From NCBI RefSeq assembly GCF_013366925.1, contig NZ_JAALDK010000001.1, positions 5,330,001 to 5,394,000 on the forward strand: a DNA stretch of 64,000 bases, read 5' to 3'. Source of the stretch: Paraburkholderia youngii. GTDB taxonomy: Bacteria; Pseudomonadota; Gammaproteobacteria; Burkholderiales; Burkholderiaceae. The position numbers and the translations under genes are program-made. Under the pieces are notes generated by a model that worked only from the letters and a program-made list of their open reading frames with translations, ran no database searches and was not told the origin of the DNA. The stretch's first letter is position 1, and every line of letters begins with the position of its first letter. Positions 56,877-64,000 of the stretch are shown here, piece by piece.

Positions 56877-57485
56877 TGGCGGGGTTAGGGCTTTTTGTCT
56901 TTGTTCTTGCGGTGTTGGCCTTTCCTTGCTGACTTGTCGGTCTATTAGCGTTGCCCCTGTGCGGGGCGGCACCTACTTTCTTTGCTGCTGCAAAGAAAGT
57001 AGGCAAAGAAGACAGCTCATACCGCTAACTCTTAAGCGGGTCCCTCGGTCCGCGTGAGGTAGTGGTGCATCTGGAATCCGTGCTCCCGCACATTCCGCGT
57101 TCGTGACACGGCAGTCATTCTTCCGGCGGCGCTCCGAGCGCCGAATCCCCGCTCCAAAACCCCTCGTTGTTTCGGCGCCTCGCCGAGGCAACCTGCCGGT
57201 TTCCCTGGCAGACCCGTCCGCGACGCACGTAGTGCGGAGTGGGATGGATGATGGCTTTGTCACGAACGGGAATGTGCGGGGACACGGATTCCAGATGCAC
57301 CACTACCCCTGCCAAGCCAGGGGACCCGCTTATGAGCTGGCGGTTTGAGCTGTCTTCTTTGCCTACTTTCTTTGCAGCAGCAAAGAAAGTAGGTGCCGCC
57401 CCGCACAGGGGCAACGCTAATAGACCGACAAGCCAGCAAGGAAAGGCCAAAAAGGCCAGAACAACGAAAAAAACAGGCCCCGCCA
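56877..57485. repeat. ~610-bp giant inverted repeat with nested hairpins
   Basis: Two imperfect inverted arms, ~56877-57108 and ~57258-57485, pair over about 230 bases (only a few mismatches across the best 120 bases), around a ~150-base loop that is not palindromic. Each arm contains a perfect 14-bp hairpin CCTACTTTCTTTGC / GCAAAGAAAGTAGG: 56972-57003 (loop TGCT) and 57362-57393 (loop AGCA). No convincing gene lies within. It fills most of the 728 bases (56850-57577) between RDD and the phosphoesterase gene. It looks like a non-autonomous repeat family; copy number cannot be judged from this window. Confidence 0.85.
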
Positions 57486-57577
57486 GGACCCCACCGTAAT
57501 AAGAACTTCTCGTGACTGTCACGGCAGAGTCACTCGCGCCTGGCCCAATACGGGCACCGCCACTCGACGCGTGAGCC

Positions 57578-58519
57578 ATGGACCCCAATACGTCCGCGAC
57601 TTCCCTGTTTCGTCAAACCGGTCCGAGCGTCGACCCCGTCGCGTTCCGGCCCGCCCCGGGTTCTACTCATCACGGCCTGCCGCTGCCGGCGACGCCATCA
57701 CTCGACGCCCACGCCGATCATCCCGATGACGGCCACGACGATCCGCATCGCTATCGCACGATCTGGCTCTCGGATATCCATCTCGGCTCGAGCGGCTGCC
57801 AGGCCGGTTATCTGCTCGACTTCCTGCGCCACAACGAATCGGAGTACCTGTACCTGGTCGGCGACATCATCGACGGCTGGCAGTTGAAGAAAGGCTGGTA
57901 CTGGCCGCAGGCCCACAACGACGTCGTGCAGAAAGTGCTGCGCAAAGCGCGCAAAGGCACCCAGGTCATCTACGTGCCCGGCAATCACGACGAAGCCGCG
58001 CGCCAGTTCTGCGACCTCGCGTTCGGCGACATCCACGTGCGCGGCGAAGCGTTCCACACGACGCTCGCCGGCAAGCGGCTGTGGATCGTGCACGGCGATT
58101 TGTTCGACGGCGTGATCCAGCATGCGAAATGGCTCGCCTATCTCGGCGACACGCTGTACACGATGATCCTCGTGCTGAACCGCTGGTTCAACCGGATTCG
58201 CAGCAAGCTCGGCTTCCCGTACTGGTCGCTGTCGCAATACCTGAAGCATCAGGTCAAGAACGCGGTCAACTTCATCTCGTCGTTCGAAACCGTGATGACC
58301 GACGAAGCGCGTCGCCGCGGCTGTGACGGCGTCGTCTGTGGGCACATCCACAAGGCCGAAATGCGCGAGATCGACGGTGTGCTCTATTGCAACGATGGCG
58401 ATTGGGTCGAGAGTCTGTCGGCGCTCGTCGAGACCTATGAAGGCGAACTCAAGGTGGTCTTCTGGACCGCGCTGCGCGCGCCCCAGAAGGGCACGCAAAA
58501 AGCCCGCGCCACTGCCTGA
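57578..58519 (+). CDS. LpxH-like calcineurin-type phosphoesterase
   Basis: A 313-residue metallophosphoesterase related to UDP-2,3-diacylglucosamine pyrophosphatase. All metal-binding motifs are intact: LSDIHLGSSG, LVGDIIDGWQL, PGNHDEAAR, VHGDLFDG and CGHIHKAEM. About 55 N-terminal residues are Pro/His/Asp-rich and disordered; a later ATG may be the true start. It precedes a GT4 glycosyltransferase, consistent with envelope-lipid synthesis. True LpxH function is inference. Confidence 0.85.
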   Translation: MDPNTSATSLFRQTGPSVDPVAFRPAPGSTHHGLPLPATPSLDAHADHPDDGHDDPHRYRTIWLSDIHLGSSGCQAGYLLDFLRHNESEYLYLVGDIIDGWQLKKGWYWPQAHNDVVQKVLRKARKGTQVIYVPGNHDEAARQFCDLAFGDIHVRGEAFHTTLAGKRLWIVHGDLFDGVIQHAKWLAYLGDTLYTMILVLNRWFNRIRSKLGFPYWSLSQYLKHQVKNAVNFISSFETVMTDEARRRGCDGVVCGHIHKAEMREIDGVLYCNDGDWVESLSALVETYEGELKVVFWTALRAPQKGTQKARATA

Positions 58520-58555
58520 GCAGTTCCACTCTCCAATTCCACAGGGCCCGCAGCG

Positions 58556-59599
58556 ATGAACAACGCGATGAAGATCATGATCGTCACCGACGCATGGGAG
58601 CCGCAGGTCAACGGCGTCGTGCGCACGCTGAAGAACACCCGGCGCGAACTCACCGCGCTCGGCCATCAGGTCGATCTGCTGACACCGCTCGAATTCCGCA
58701 CCATCCCGTGCCCGACTTATCCGGAGATACGCCTGTCGCTGCTGCCGCGCCGCCGGCTGCGCGAGCGCATCGACCGTTTCGCGCCCGATGCGTTGCACAT
58801 TGCGACCGAAGGTCCGCTCGGCATGGCCGCGCGCGCATATGCGATCGAGCACAAGCTGCCGTTTACGACCGCGTATCACACGCGCTTTCCCGAGTACGTG
58901 CAGGCGCGCTTTCGCATCCCGCTCGCGGCGACCTACAAGTTTCTGCACTGGTTCCACGAGCCATCGCTCGCGGTGATGGCGCCCACGCCCGTCGTCAAGC
59001 AGGACCTCGAAAAGTTCGGCTTCACCAATGTCGTGCTGTGGACGCGCGGCGTCGATCTCGAGATCTTCCGGCCGATGGACTCGAAGGTGCTCAACACCGC
59101 GCGGCCGATCTTCCTGTATGTGGGACGCGTGGCGGTCGAGAAGAACGTCGAGGCTTTCTTGCAGCTCGATCTGCCCGGCTCGAAGTGGGTCGCGGGCGAA
59201 GGTCCGGCGCTCGCCGAACTGAAGTCGCGCTACCCGCAGGTCAACTATCTGGGCGTGCTGTCGCAGGCCGAACTCGCGAAGGTCTACGCGGCCGCCGACG
59301 TCTTCGTGTTTCCGAGCCGCACCGACACGTTCGGGCTCGTGCTGCTCGAAGCGCTCGCATGCGGCACGCCGGTGGCCGCATATCCGGTCACCGGCCCGAT
59401 CGACGTGCTCGGCGACGGCGGCGCCGGTGCGATGCACGAGGATCTGCGCGAGGCCTGTCTCGAGGCGCTGAAGATCGAGCGATCGCATGCGCGCGCATGG
59501 GCCGAGCGCTTTTCGTGGGCAGCGGCGTCCGCACAATTCGCCGCGCATTTGAAGCCACTGCGCGGCACGGCGTATCGTGAGGAAAGCGCCGCTGCGTGA
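58556..59599 (+). CDS. Family 4 glycosyltransferase
   Basis: A 347-residue GT-B enzyme resembling MgtA/SqdX-type alpha-glycosyltransferases that use nucleotide sugars to modify lipids. N-terminal signature: IMIVTDAWEPQVNGVVRTLKN. C-terminal nucleotide-sugar region: LYVGRVAVEKNVEAFL, YLGVLSQAELAKVYAAADVFVFPSRTDTFGLVLLEAL, including the E-x7-E motif. No membrane segment, so a cytoplasmic or peripheral enzyme. It lies between the LpxH-like and DgkA genes; with them it may make a glycolipid. Confidence 0.88.
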   Translation: MNNAMKIMIVTDAWEPQVNGVVRTLKNTRRELTALGHQVDLLTPLEFRTIPCPTYPEIRLSLLPRRRLRERIDRFAPDALHIATEGPLGMAARAYAIEHKLPFTTAYHTRFPEYVQARFRIPLAATYKFLHWFHEPSLAVMAPTPVVKQDLEKFGFTNVVLWTRGVDLEIFRPMDSKVLNTARPIFLYVGRVAVEKNVEAFLQLDLPGSKWVAGEGPALAELKSRYPQVNYLGVLSQAELAKVYAAADVFVFPSRTDTFGLVLLEALACGTPVAAYPVTGPIDVLGDGGAGAMHEDLREACLEALKIERSHARAWAERFSWAAASAQFAAHLKPLRGTAYREESAAA

Positions 59600-60303
59600 T
59601 GCGGCGCGCGGAGCTATCCATGCGAAGCAGTCGATCCAGCGCCGAAGGCGCGTCGAACGGCGCGCTGCGCGCCGTCGAGTCCAGCCCCGACACCACGAGC
59701 ATCGAACCGTTCGACGATGTCCGCGAGCCGGGTGTGAGCGGGCATGCGGATACCGTGCATCGGGTGAACGGCGAGAGGTCCAGGAACGGCGGCCCGAGCG
59801 TCTCGGGCGGCGTGCAACGCGACGCCAGCCACGACACAACCCGCGACTCGAGCCACGACGCCCCCAACGAACCCCTCAGCCCCGACGACCCGCTCGCCCC
59901 GCTGCCCTTCAACCCCTACAAAGGCAACCGCGGCCTCACGCGCGCATGGCACGCGATGAAAAACTCGCTGGCCGGTTTTCGCGTCGCGATTCGCGAGGAA
60001 AGCGCGTTTCGTCAGGAACTCACGCTGGCCGCGATCCTGATTCCGTGCGGCCTCGTGGTGCCCGTCGATCCCGTGTCGCGCGTGCTGCTGCTTGGCTCGG
60101 TGCTGCTCGTGCTGATCGTCGAGCTGCTCAATTCGAGCGTCGAAGCGGCGATCGACCGGATCTCGCTCGAACGTCACGAGCTCTCCCGCCGCGCGAAGGA
60201 TCTCGGCAGCGCGGCCGTGATGGTCGCGCTCGGCATGTGTGTGATGACGTGGGGGGTGATCGTCGGGCCGCTGGTGGTCGGCTGGGTTCGCGCGTGGCTT
60301 TGA
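59599..60303 (+). CDS. dgkA: Diacylglycerol kinase DgkA with long N-terminal extension
   Basis: A 234-residue protein whose last ~125 residues are a normal DgkA: NRGLTRAWHAMKNSLAGFR, the catalytic EESAFRQELTLA, and the second Glu in IVELLNSSVEAAIDRI, with three membrane helices. It phosphorylates diacylglycerol to recycle lipid. Residues 1-~105 are Ser/Asp/Glu/Pro-rich and disordered, not part of the family. The ATG at 59599 overlaps the glycosyltransferase stop (TGATG); the catalytic domain could also be made from a later start. Confidence 0.88.
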   Translation: MRRAELSMRSSRSSAEGASNGALRAVESSPDTTSIEPFDDVREPGVSGHADTVHRVNGERSRNGGPSVSGGVQRDASHDTTRDSSHDAPNEPLSPDDPLAPLPFNPYKGNRGLTRAWHAMKNSLAGFRVAIREESAFRQELTLAAILIPCGLVVPVDPVSRVLLLGSVLLVLIVELLNSSVEAAIDRISLERHELSRRAKDLGSAAVMVALGMCVMTWGVIVGPLVVGWVRAWL

Positions 60304-60368
60304 GTCTCGACGCGGGTTGAAGCGCACGCTTGGGCCATGTCCAACAGGTTGAATATCCGCGCAGGCGG

Positions 60369-60396
60369 TTGGGTATTAGAACGCTCGGTTTATAAT
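60369..60396 (+). promoter_or_regulatory. Promoter upstream of the TetR gene
   Basis: TTGGGT (60369-60374) and a consensus -10 TATAAT (60391-60396) with a 16-base spacer. It precedes the TetR gene by about 190 bases, leaving a long leader. The spacer contains GAACGCTCGGTT, only loosely symmetric. Confidence 0.55.
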
Positions 60397-60585
60397 CGTT
60401 TAACGGTCTCACAGGAAAGCGCTCGCGCAAACGTATCCGCGCCTCGCCTCATCCTGCCCTTTCGGGGGGCCTGCCGCGTGTCGGCGGGTTCGGGAGAGCT
60501 CAATATACCAACCGCATCCGGGTGGAACACGCAGCAGCGGCACGCCGCCATGCGCCCCAGCCCGGCATAACCAGGGCCGGACGAC

Positions 60586-61311
60586 ATGGAAGCCAAACCT
60601 CCCCGCCGCACGCGCGAACGGATTCTCGAACTGTCGTTGAAGCTGTTCAACGAAATCGGCGAGCCGAACGTCACGACGACGACGATCGCCGAGGAAATGG
60701 AAATCAGCCCAGGCAACCTGTACTACCACTTCCGCAACAAAGACGACATCATCAACAGCATCTTCAGCCAGTTCGAGCAGGAGATCGAGAAGCGTCTGCG
60801 TTTCCCCGACGACCATCGTGCGACCATCGACGAAATGTGGTCGTATCTGCAGTACATGGTCGATTTCACTTGGCGCTACCGCTTCCTGTACCGCGACCTG
60901 AACGACCTCCTCGCGCGCAACCGCACGCTCGAGACGCATTTCAAGCAGATCATCAGCCACAAGGTGCGCTTCGCGAGCCAGTTCTGCGAGCAACTCGTCG
61001 CCGACGGCGAAATGGTCGCGACGCCGCAGGAAATGCAAGTGATCGCGACCAACGTCGGCGTGATCGGCACGTACTGGCTGTCATATCAGTTCGTGATGAA
61101 TCCGCGCAAATACAACGAGCAGGAAGCGATCCGCGAGGAGCTGCATCAGGTCAGCGTGCAGATCGTCTCGCTGATGGCGCCCTATCTGCGCGGCCGCTCG
61201 CGGCAGCTGTTCGACGACCTCGTATCCGGCACACTGCCCAAGCGCGAGTTCTACGACTACTTGCCGCCGCGTGAAGGCGCCGCGCCTCGCAACGAATCGA
61301 AGGAAAGTTGA
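60586..61311 (+). CDS. TetR/AcrR family transcriptional regulator
   Basis: A 241-residue regulator with a standard N-terminal HTH (residues ~8-54: RERILELSLKLFNEIGEPNVTTTTIAEEMEIS ends in GNLYYHFRNKDD). The C-terminal ligand-binding domain is large and contains aromatic and hydrophobic helices (SYLQYMVDFTWRYRFLYRDL), suitable for a lipid or acyl-CoA ligand. No known effector. Its target operator cannot be named; whether it controls the ACGATCGT palindromes elsewhere in the window is untested. The LOG-family gene starts 2 bases after its stop, so they are co-transcribed. Confidence 0.9.
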   Translation: MEAKPPRRTRERILELSLKLFNEIGEPNVTTTTIAEEMEISPGNLYYHFRNKDDIINSIFSQFEQEIEKRLRFPDDHRATIDEMWSYLQYMVDFTWRYRFLYRDLNDLLARNRTLETHFKQIISHKVRFASQFCEQLVADGEMVATPQEMQVIATNVGVIGTYWLSYQFVMNPRKYNEQEAIREELHQVSVQIVSLMAPYLRGRSRQLFDDLVSGTLPKREFYDYLPPREGAAPRNESKES

Positions 61312-61313
61312 GC

Positions 61314-61901
61314 ATGAAGTCGGTGTGTGTCTATTGCGGCTCTTCTATGGGAGCCAAACCGTTGTATGCGCAGGCGGCGCGCGCGTTCGGCCGCGCCCTC
61401 GTCGAGGCCGATCTCGCGCTCGTGTTTGGGGGCGGCAAAGTGGGACTCATGGGCGTGATCGCCGACACCGTGATGGCCGAAGGCGGCCGCGCGATCGGCG
61501 TGATTCCCGAACTGCTCGTCAGCAAGGAGGTGGGTCATAACGGCCTGACTGAGCTGCACGTGGTGCCCGACATGCATCATCGCAAGAAGATGATGGCCGA
61601 ACTATCCGATGCGTTCGTCGCGATGCCGGGCGGCGCGGGCACGCTCGAGGAGCTGTTCGAGGTCTTCACGTGGGCGCAGCTCGGCTATCACGGCAAGCCG
61701 GTCGCGCTGCTGAACACCGGCGGCTTCTACGAGCCGCTGGTCCGCGTGCTTCAGCACACGGTCGACGAAGGCTTCCTGCGCAAGACCTATCTCGACATGC
61801 TGCAAATCGACGCCGATCCGCTCGCGTTGATTGGCAAGCTGCAACGTTACGCGCCGCCCGCACGCGACAAATGGGCGGCAGTGCAAAGCGACGCGATCTG
61901 A
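61314..61901 (+). CDS. LOG family nucleotide phosphoribohydrolase
   Basis: A 195-residue TIGR00730/LOG family protein. Motifs: VCVYCGSSMGAKPLY, FGGGKVGLMGVIADTV and the catalytic PGGAGTLEELFEVFTWAQLG. Plant LOG enzymes release active cytokinin bases from riboside 5'-monophosphates, and bacterial ones can act on AMP-type nucleotides. ATG at 61314 has AGGA in range, and an in-frame TTG 6 bases upstream is less likely. Co-transcribed with the TetR regulator. Confidence 0.9.
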   Translation: MKSVCVYCGSSMGAKPLYAQAARAFGRALVEADLALVFGGGKVGLMGVIADTVMAEGGRAIGVIPELLVSKEVGHNGLTELHVVPDMHHRKKMMAELSDAFVAMPGGAGTLEELFEVFTWAQLGYHGKPVALLNTGGFYEPLVRVLQHTVDEGFLRKTYLDMLQIDADPLALIGKLQRYAPPARDKWAAVQSDAI

Positions 61902-61971
61902 ATCCCGTTCCGCCGAACTCGAACTCAAGGGCGGACCGCCGCGCACGCATCACCCCAACGACGAGGTTGCG

Positions 61972-62718
61972 ATGACGAAAGCTGTTCTCATCACCGGCGG
62001 CAGCCGCGGCATTGGCCGCGCCACCGCGCGTCTGCTTGGCGCGCGCGGCTGGTGTGTCGGCGTGAACTACGTGCGTGACCTCGCCGCCGCGCAGCAGACG
62101 GTCGCCGAAGTCGAACATGCGGGCGGCCGCGCGCTGCCAATCGCCGGCGATGTCGCGAACGAAGCCGACGTGACCGGCATGTTCGATACGCTGCAGCAAA
62201 CCTTCGGCCGCATCGATGCGCTCGTCAACAACGCCGGCATCGTCGCGCCGTCGAGCCAGCTCGCCGATATGGACTTCGCGCGTCTGAAACGCGTGTTCGA
62301 CGTCAACGTGCTCGGCGCCTATCTGTGCGCACGCGAAGCGGCGCGGCGTATGTCGACCCAGCGCGGCGGCTCAGGCGGCGCGATCGTCAATGTTTCGTCG
62401 GCGGCGGCGCGGCTGGGTTCGCCGAACGAATACGTCGACTACGCGGGATCGAAAGGCGCCATCGACACGATGACCATCGGCCTCGCAAAAGAACTCGGCC
62501 CGCAGGGCGTGCGCGTGAACGCGGTGCGTCCGGGTCTGATCGACACCGAGATCCACGCGAGCGGCGGCAAGCCGGAACGCGCCGCACAACTGGGCGCGAC
62601 CACGCCGCTCGGCCGCCCCGGCAGCGCCGACGAAGTCGCCGAGGCCATCGTATGGCTGCTCAGCGATGCGTCGTCGTACGTGACGGGCGCGCTGTTCGAC
62701 GTTGCCGGCGGCCGGTGA
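61972..62718 (+). CDS. SDR family oxidoreductase
   Basis: A 248-residue classical short-chain dehydrogenase/reductase. Cofactor loop VLITGGSRGIGRA (TGxxxGxG), NNAG at the structural motif, catalytic Ser in VNVSSAAAR and Tyr/Lys in YVDYAGSKGA. The Asn-Tyr cofactor context (VGVNYVRDL) suggests NADP. Glucose/3-ketoacyl-reductase-like; substrate unknown. Separated from the LOG gene by 70 bases. Confidence 0.9.
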   Translation: MTKAVLITGGSRGIGRATARLLGARGWCVGVNYVRDLAAAQQTVAEVEHAGGRALPIAGDVANEADVTGMFDTLQQTFGRIDALVNNAGIVAPSSQLADMDFARLKRVFDVNVLGAYLCAREAARRMSTQRGGSGGAIVNVSSAAARLGSPNEYVDYAGSKGAIDTMTIGLAKELGPQGVRVNAVRPGLIDTEIHASGGKPERAAQLGATTPLGRPGSADEVAEAIVWLLSDASSYVTGALFDVAGGR

Positions 62719-63001
62719 GCGAACGTCGCGTGCAAGTGGACACGCAAGCCTTGAACGCAGAGCGCGGTCCGCTACGGCCGCGCCTTGTTCCGCGCTCCAC
62801 ACCTCCTCTCGTTCCACGTATTCCCGTCGATTTGTCGTGAAACCGACACAGCCGCTCATCGAATGCGAGCGCCTCCCCGCGACTGTAATCTTCCGTAATA
62901 ATGCAGCGATACAATCGACCGGATCGAATGCATTTGCAGGCGACGTAAGCAAAACATAGGTACGAGGCCAACGCCGACGCGTACGCTGACCAGAGACATC
63001 C

Positions 63002-64000
63002 ATGCAAGACAAGCAGTCCACGCGCTGGCGCGCGCACAATGCCAGCGCGACGGCCGCGACCTCGGCCGCTCCAGCTGGCCGTGCGCAAGAGGCCGCGCTT
63101 ACCGCCAGCACCGCGCACCCGTTTGCCGGCGCGCAGGTCCAGCCCGCCATTAGAGACACCGCAGATTCGGCGCTCGCGAACCACAGCGTCGACACCGCGC
63201 ACGCATCGGGCTCAGCGGTTTCCGCCGACCGCGCCACGCGCGGCCTGCAGCGTTGGCGCGCGCTCGCGGCGATCCGCCCGCTGCTGTGGTTCGTCGCGCT
63301 GGCGATCCTCTGCGCGTGGCTCGTCCCCGGCATTCTCGGCCACGAGCCATGGAAGCAGGACGAAACCTACACATTCGGCATCGTCCAGCACATGCTCGAT
63401 ACCGGCGATTTGGTCGTGCCGACCAATGCCGGCCAGCCCTTCGTCGAAAAGCCGCCCATCTACGACTGGGTCGCCACCGGCTTCGCGTGGATGTTCGGCC
63501 GCTATCTGCCGCTGCACGATGCGGCACGGCTCGCGAGCGCGCTGTTCGCGGGCCTCACGGTGTACTACACCGCGCGGGTCGCACGTCGCGCGGTCGCTGT
63601 GCCGAGCTGGTTCGACCTGCGCGTGATCGGCACGCTCGCGCTGTTCGGCGGCACGCTCGTCGTCGTCAAGCACGTGCACGACATGATGACCGACGTCGCA
63701 CTGATGGCCGGCGCCGCGCTCGGGTTTTGCGGATTGTTCGAACTCGTGCTCGTGCATCTGCGTGACGACCCGGGCGCGGCCTCGTATTTCCCGATGCATG
63801 CTCAGGCCGCCCGGCAGATCAAACCGCTCGATGCCCGCACGCGGCGTCACGCGATCCTCAGCGGCGCGGCGATGTTCGGCGCGGGTGTCGGCGTGTCGCT
63901 GCTTGCCAAGGGGCTGTTCGTGCCGCTCGTGTTCGGCGCCACCACCTGCGCGGCGCTGCTGCTCTATCCGGCATGCCGCAGCCGCGGCTTCGCGGGCGCG
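63002..64000 (+). CDS. ArnT-like GT-C glycosyltransferase (partial)
   Basis: The first 333 residues of a polytopic glycosyltransferase; the gene runs beyond the window. After a ~85-residue Ala/Ser-rich disordered N-terminus comes a membrane helix (LLWFVALAILCAWLVPGIL), then the catalytic-type acidic motif EPWKQDETYTFGI and the conserved FVEKPPIYDW of undecaprenyl-phosphate-sugar transferases of the ArnT/PMT class. Several membrane helices follow. Likely attaches a lipid-linked sugar to lipid A or another acceptor; the acceptor is unknown. 283 bases without a gene precede it. Confidence 0.87.
   Translation, partial: MQDKQSTRWRAHNASATAATSAAPAGRAQEAALTASTAHPFAGAQVQPAIRDTADSALANHSVDTAHASGSAVSADRATRGLQRWRALAAIRPLLWFVALAILCAWLVPGILGHEPWKQDETYTFGIVQHMLDTGDLVVPTNAGQPFVEKPPIYDWVATGFAWMFGRYLPLHDAARLASALFAGLTVYYTARVARRAVAVPSWFDLRVIGTLALFGGTLVVVKHVHDMMTDVALMAGAALGFCGLFELVLVHLRDDPGAASYFPMHAQAARQIKPLDARTRRHAILSGAAMFGAGVGVSLLAKGLFVPLVFGATTCAALLLYPACRSRGFAGA

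Noticed and set aside
57103..57348. 81-codon ORF inside the giant inverted repeat
   Set aside because: Its sequence follows the palindrome, has no recognisable domain or ribosome-binding site, and equivalent frames exist on the opposite strand.
60379..60390. GAACGCTCGGTT next to the TATAAT of the TetR gene as a copy of the ACGATCGT operator
   Set aside because: Matches GAACGATCGTTC at 9 of 12 positions but is not a real palindrome, so the link to the acyl-CoA operators is too weak.

Overview
The window is chromosomal DNA of a GC-rich betaproteobacterium, most likely Burkholderiaceae and probably Paraburkholderia. This rests on the betaproteobacterial complex I layout (14 separate nuo genes followed by a DUF2818 gene), an ilvI-ilvH-ilvC-psd-pssA-leuA block, Burkholderiales-type families (DUF2863, DUF3619, DUF3106) and the high GC content. 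It is read from gene content only; no 16S or phylogeny was available. The window is densely packed, mostly housekeeping, with no prophage, integron or CRISPR array and one tRNA gene (Leu, GAG).

Layout. 0.2-8.1 kb: DUF2863 protein, LuxR-type regulator, CbiM-like membrane protein, secreted Lys/Ser-tailed protein, M14 carboxypeptidase, YaaA, PIN-domain protein and a YbdL-like aminotransferase. 8.2-19.2 kb: fatty/aromatic acyl-CoA catabolism. A plus-strand set (PaaH-like, PaaG-like, histidine phosphatase, APH-like kinase, acyl-CoA dehydrogenase, GST) converges on a minus-strand set (DUF1178, two acyl-CoA dehydrogenases, two MaoC hydratases). Each set has an ACGATCGT-core palindrome in its promoter region. 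19.4-20.3 kb: a small accessory cassette, a HicA-like Cys-rich 81-aa protein followed by an HTH protein, with a 16-bp palindrome upstream. 20.6-36.6 kb: NUDIX hydrolase, DUF2818 and the complete NADH dehydrogenase I operon nuoA-nuoN on the minus strand, preceded by tRNA-Leu, secG, tpiA, a quinone oxidoreductase, pnp and rpsO.

42.4-47.0 kb: orphan amino-acid-type binding protein, a lipoprotein, a beta-carbonic anhydrase interrupted by one in-frame TGA exactly at a conserved cysteine codon, and a SulP anion transporter. 47.1-54.2 kb: branched-chain amino acid synthesis (ilvIHC, leuA) with phosphatidylethanolamine synthesis (psd, pssA) between them. 54.5-56.8 kb: ECF sigma factor, DUF3619, DUF3106 and RDD genes. 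56.9-57.5 kb: a ~610-bp non-coding giant inverted repeat with a nested 14-bp hairpin in each arm. 57.6-60.3 kb: LpxH-like phosphoesterase, GT4 glycosyltransferase and an N-terminally extended DgkA, apparently envelope-lipid functions. 60.6-64 kb: TetR regulator, LOG-family hydrolase, SDR oxidoreductase and the start of an ArnT-like GT-C glycosyltransferase cut by the window end.

Best candidates for something undescribed: the HicA-like/HTH cassette (19.4-20.3 kb), the giant inverted repeat (56.9-57.5 kb), the TGA-interrupted carbonic anhydrase (44.9 kb) and the paired acyl-CoA operators (8.96 and 19.28 kb). Functions are assigned by recognising families and motifs by eye; no database search was run.
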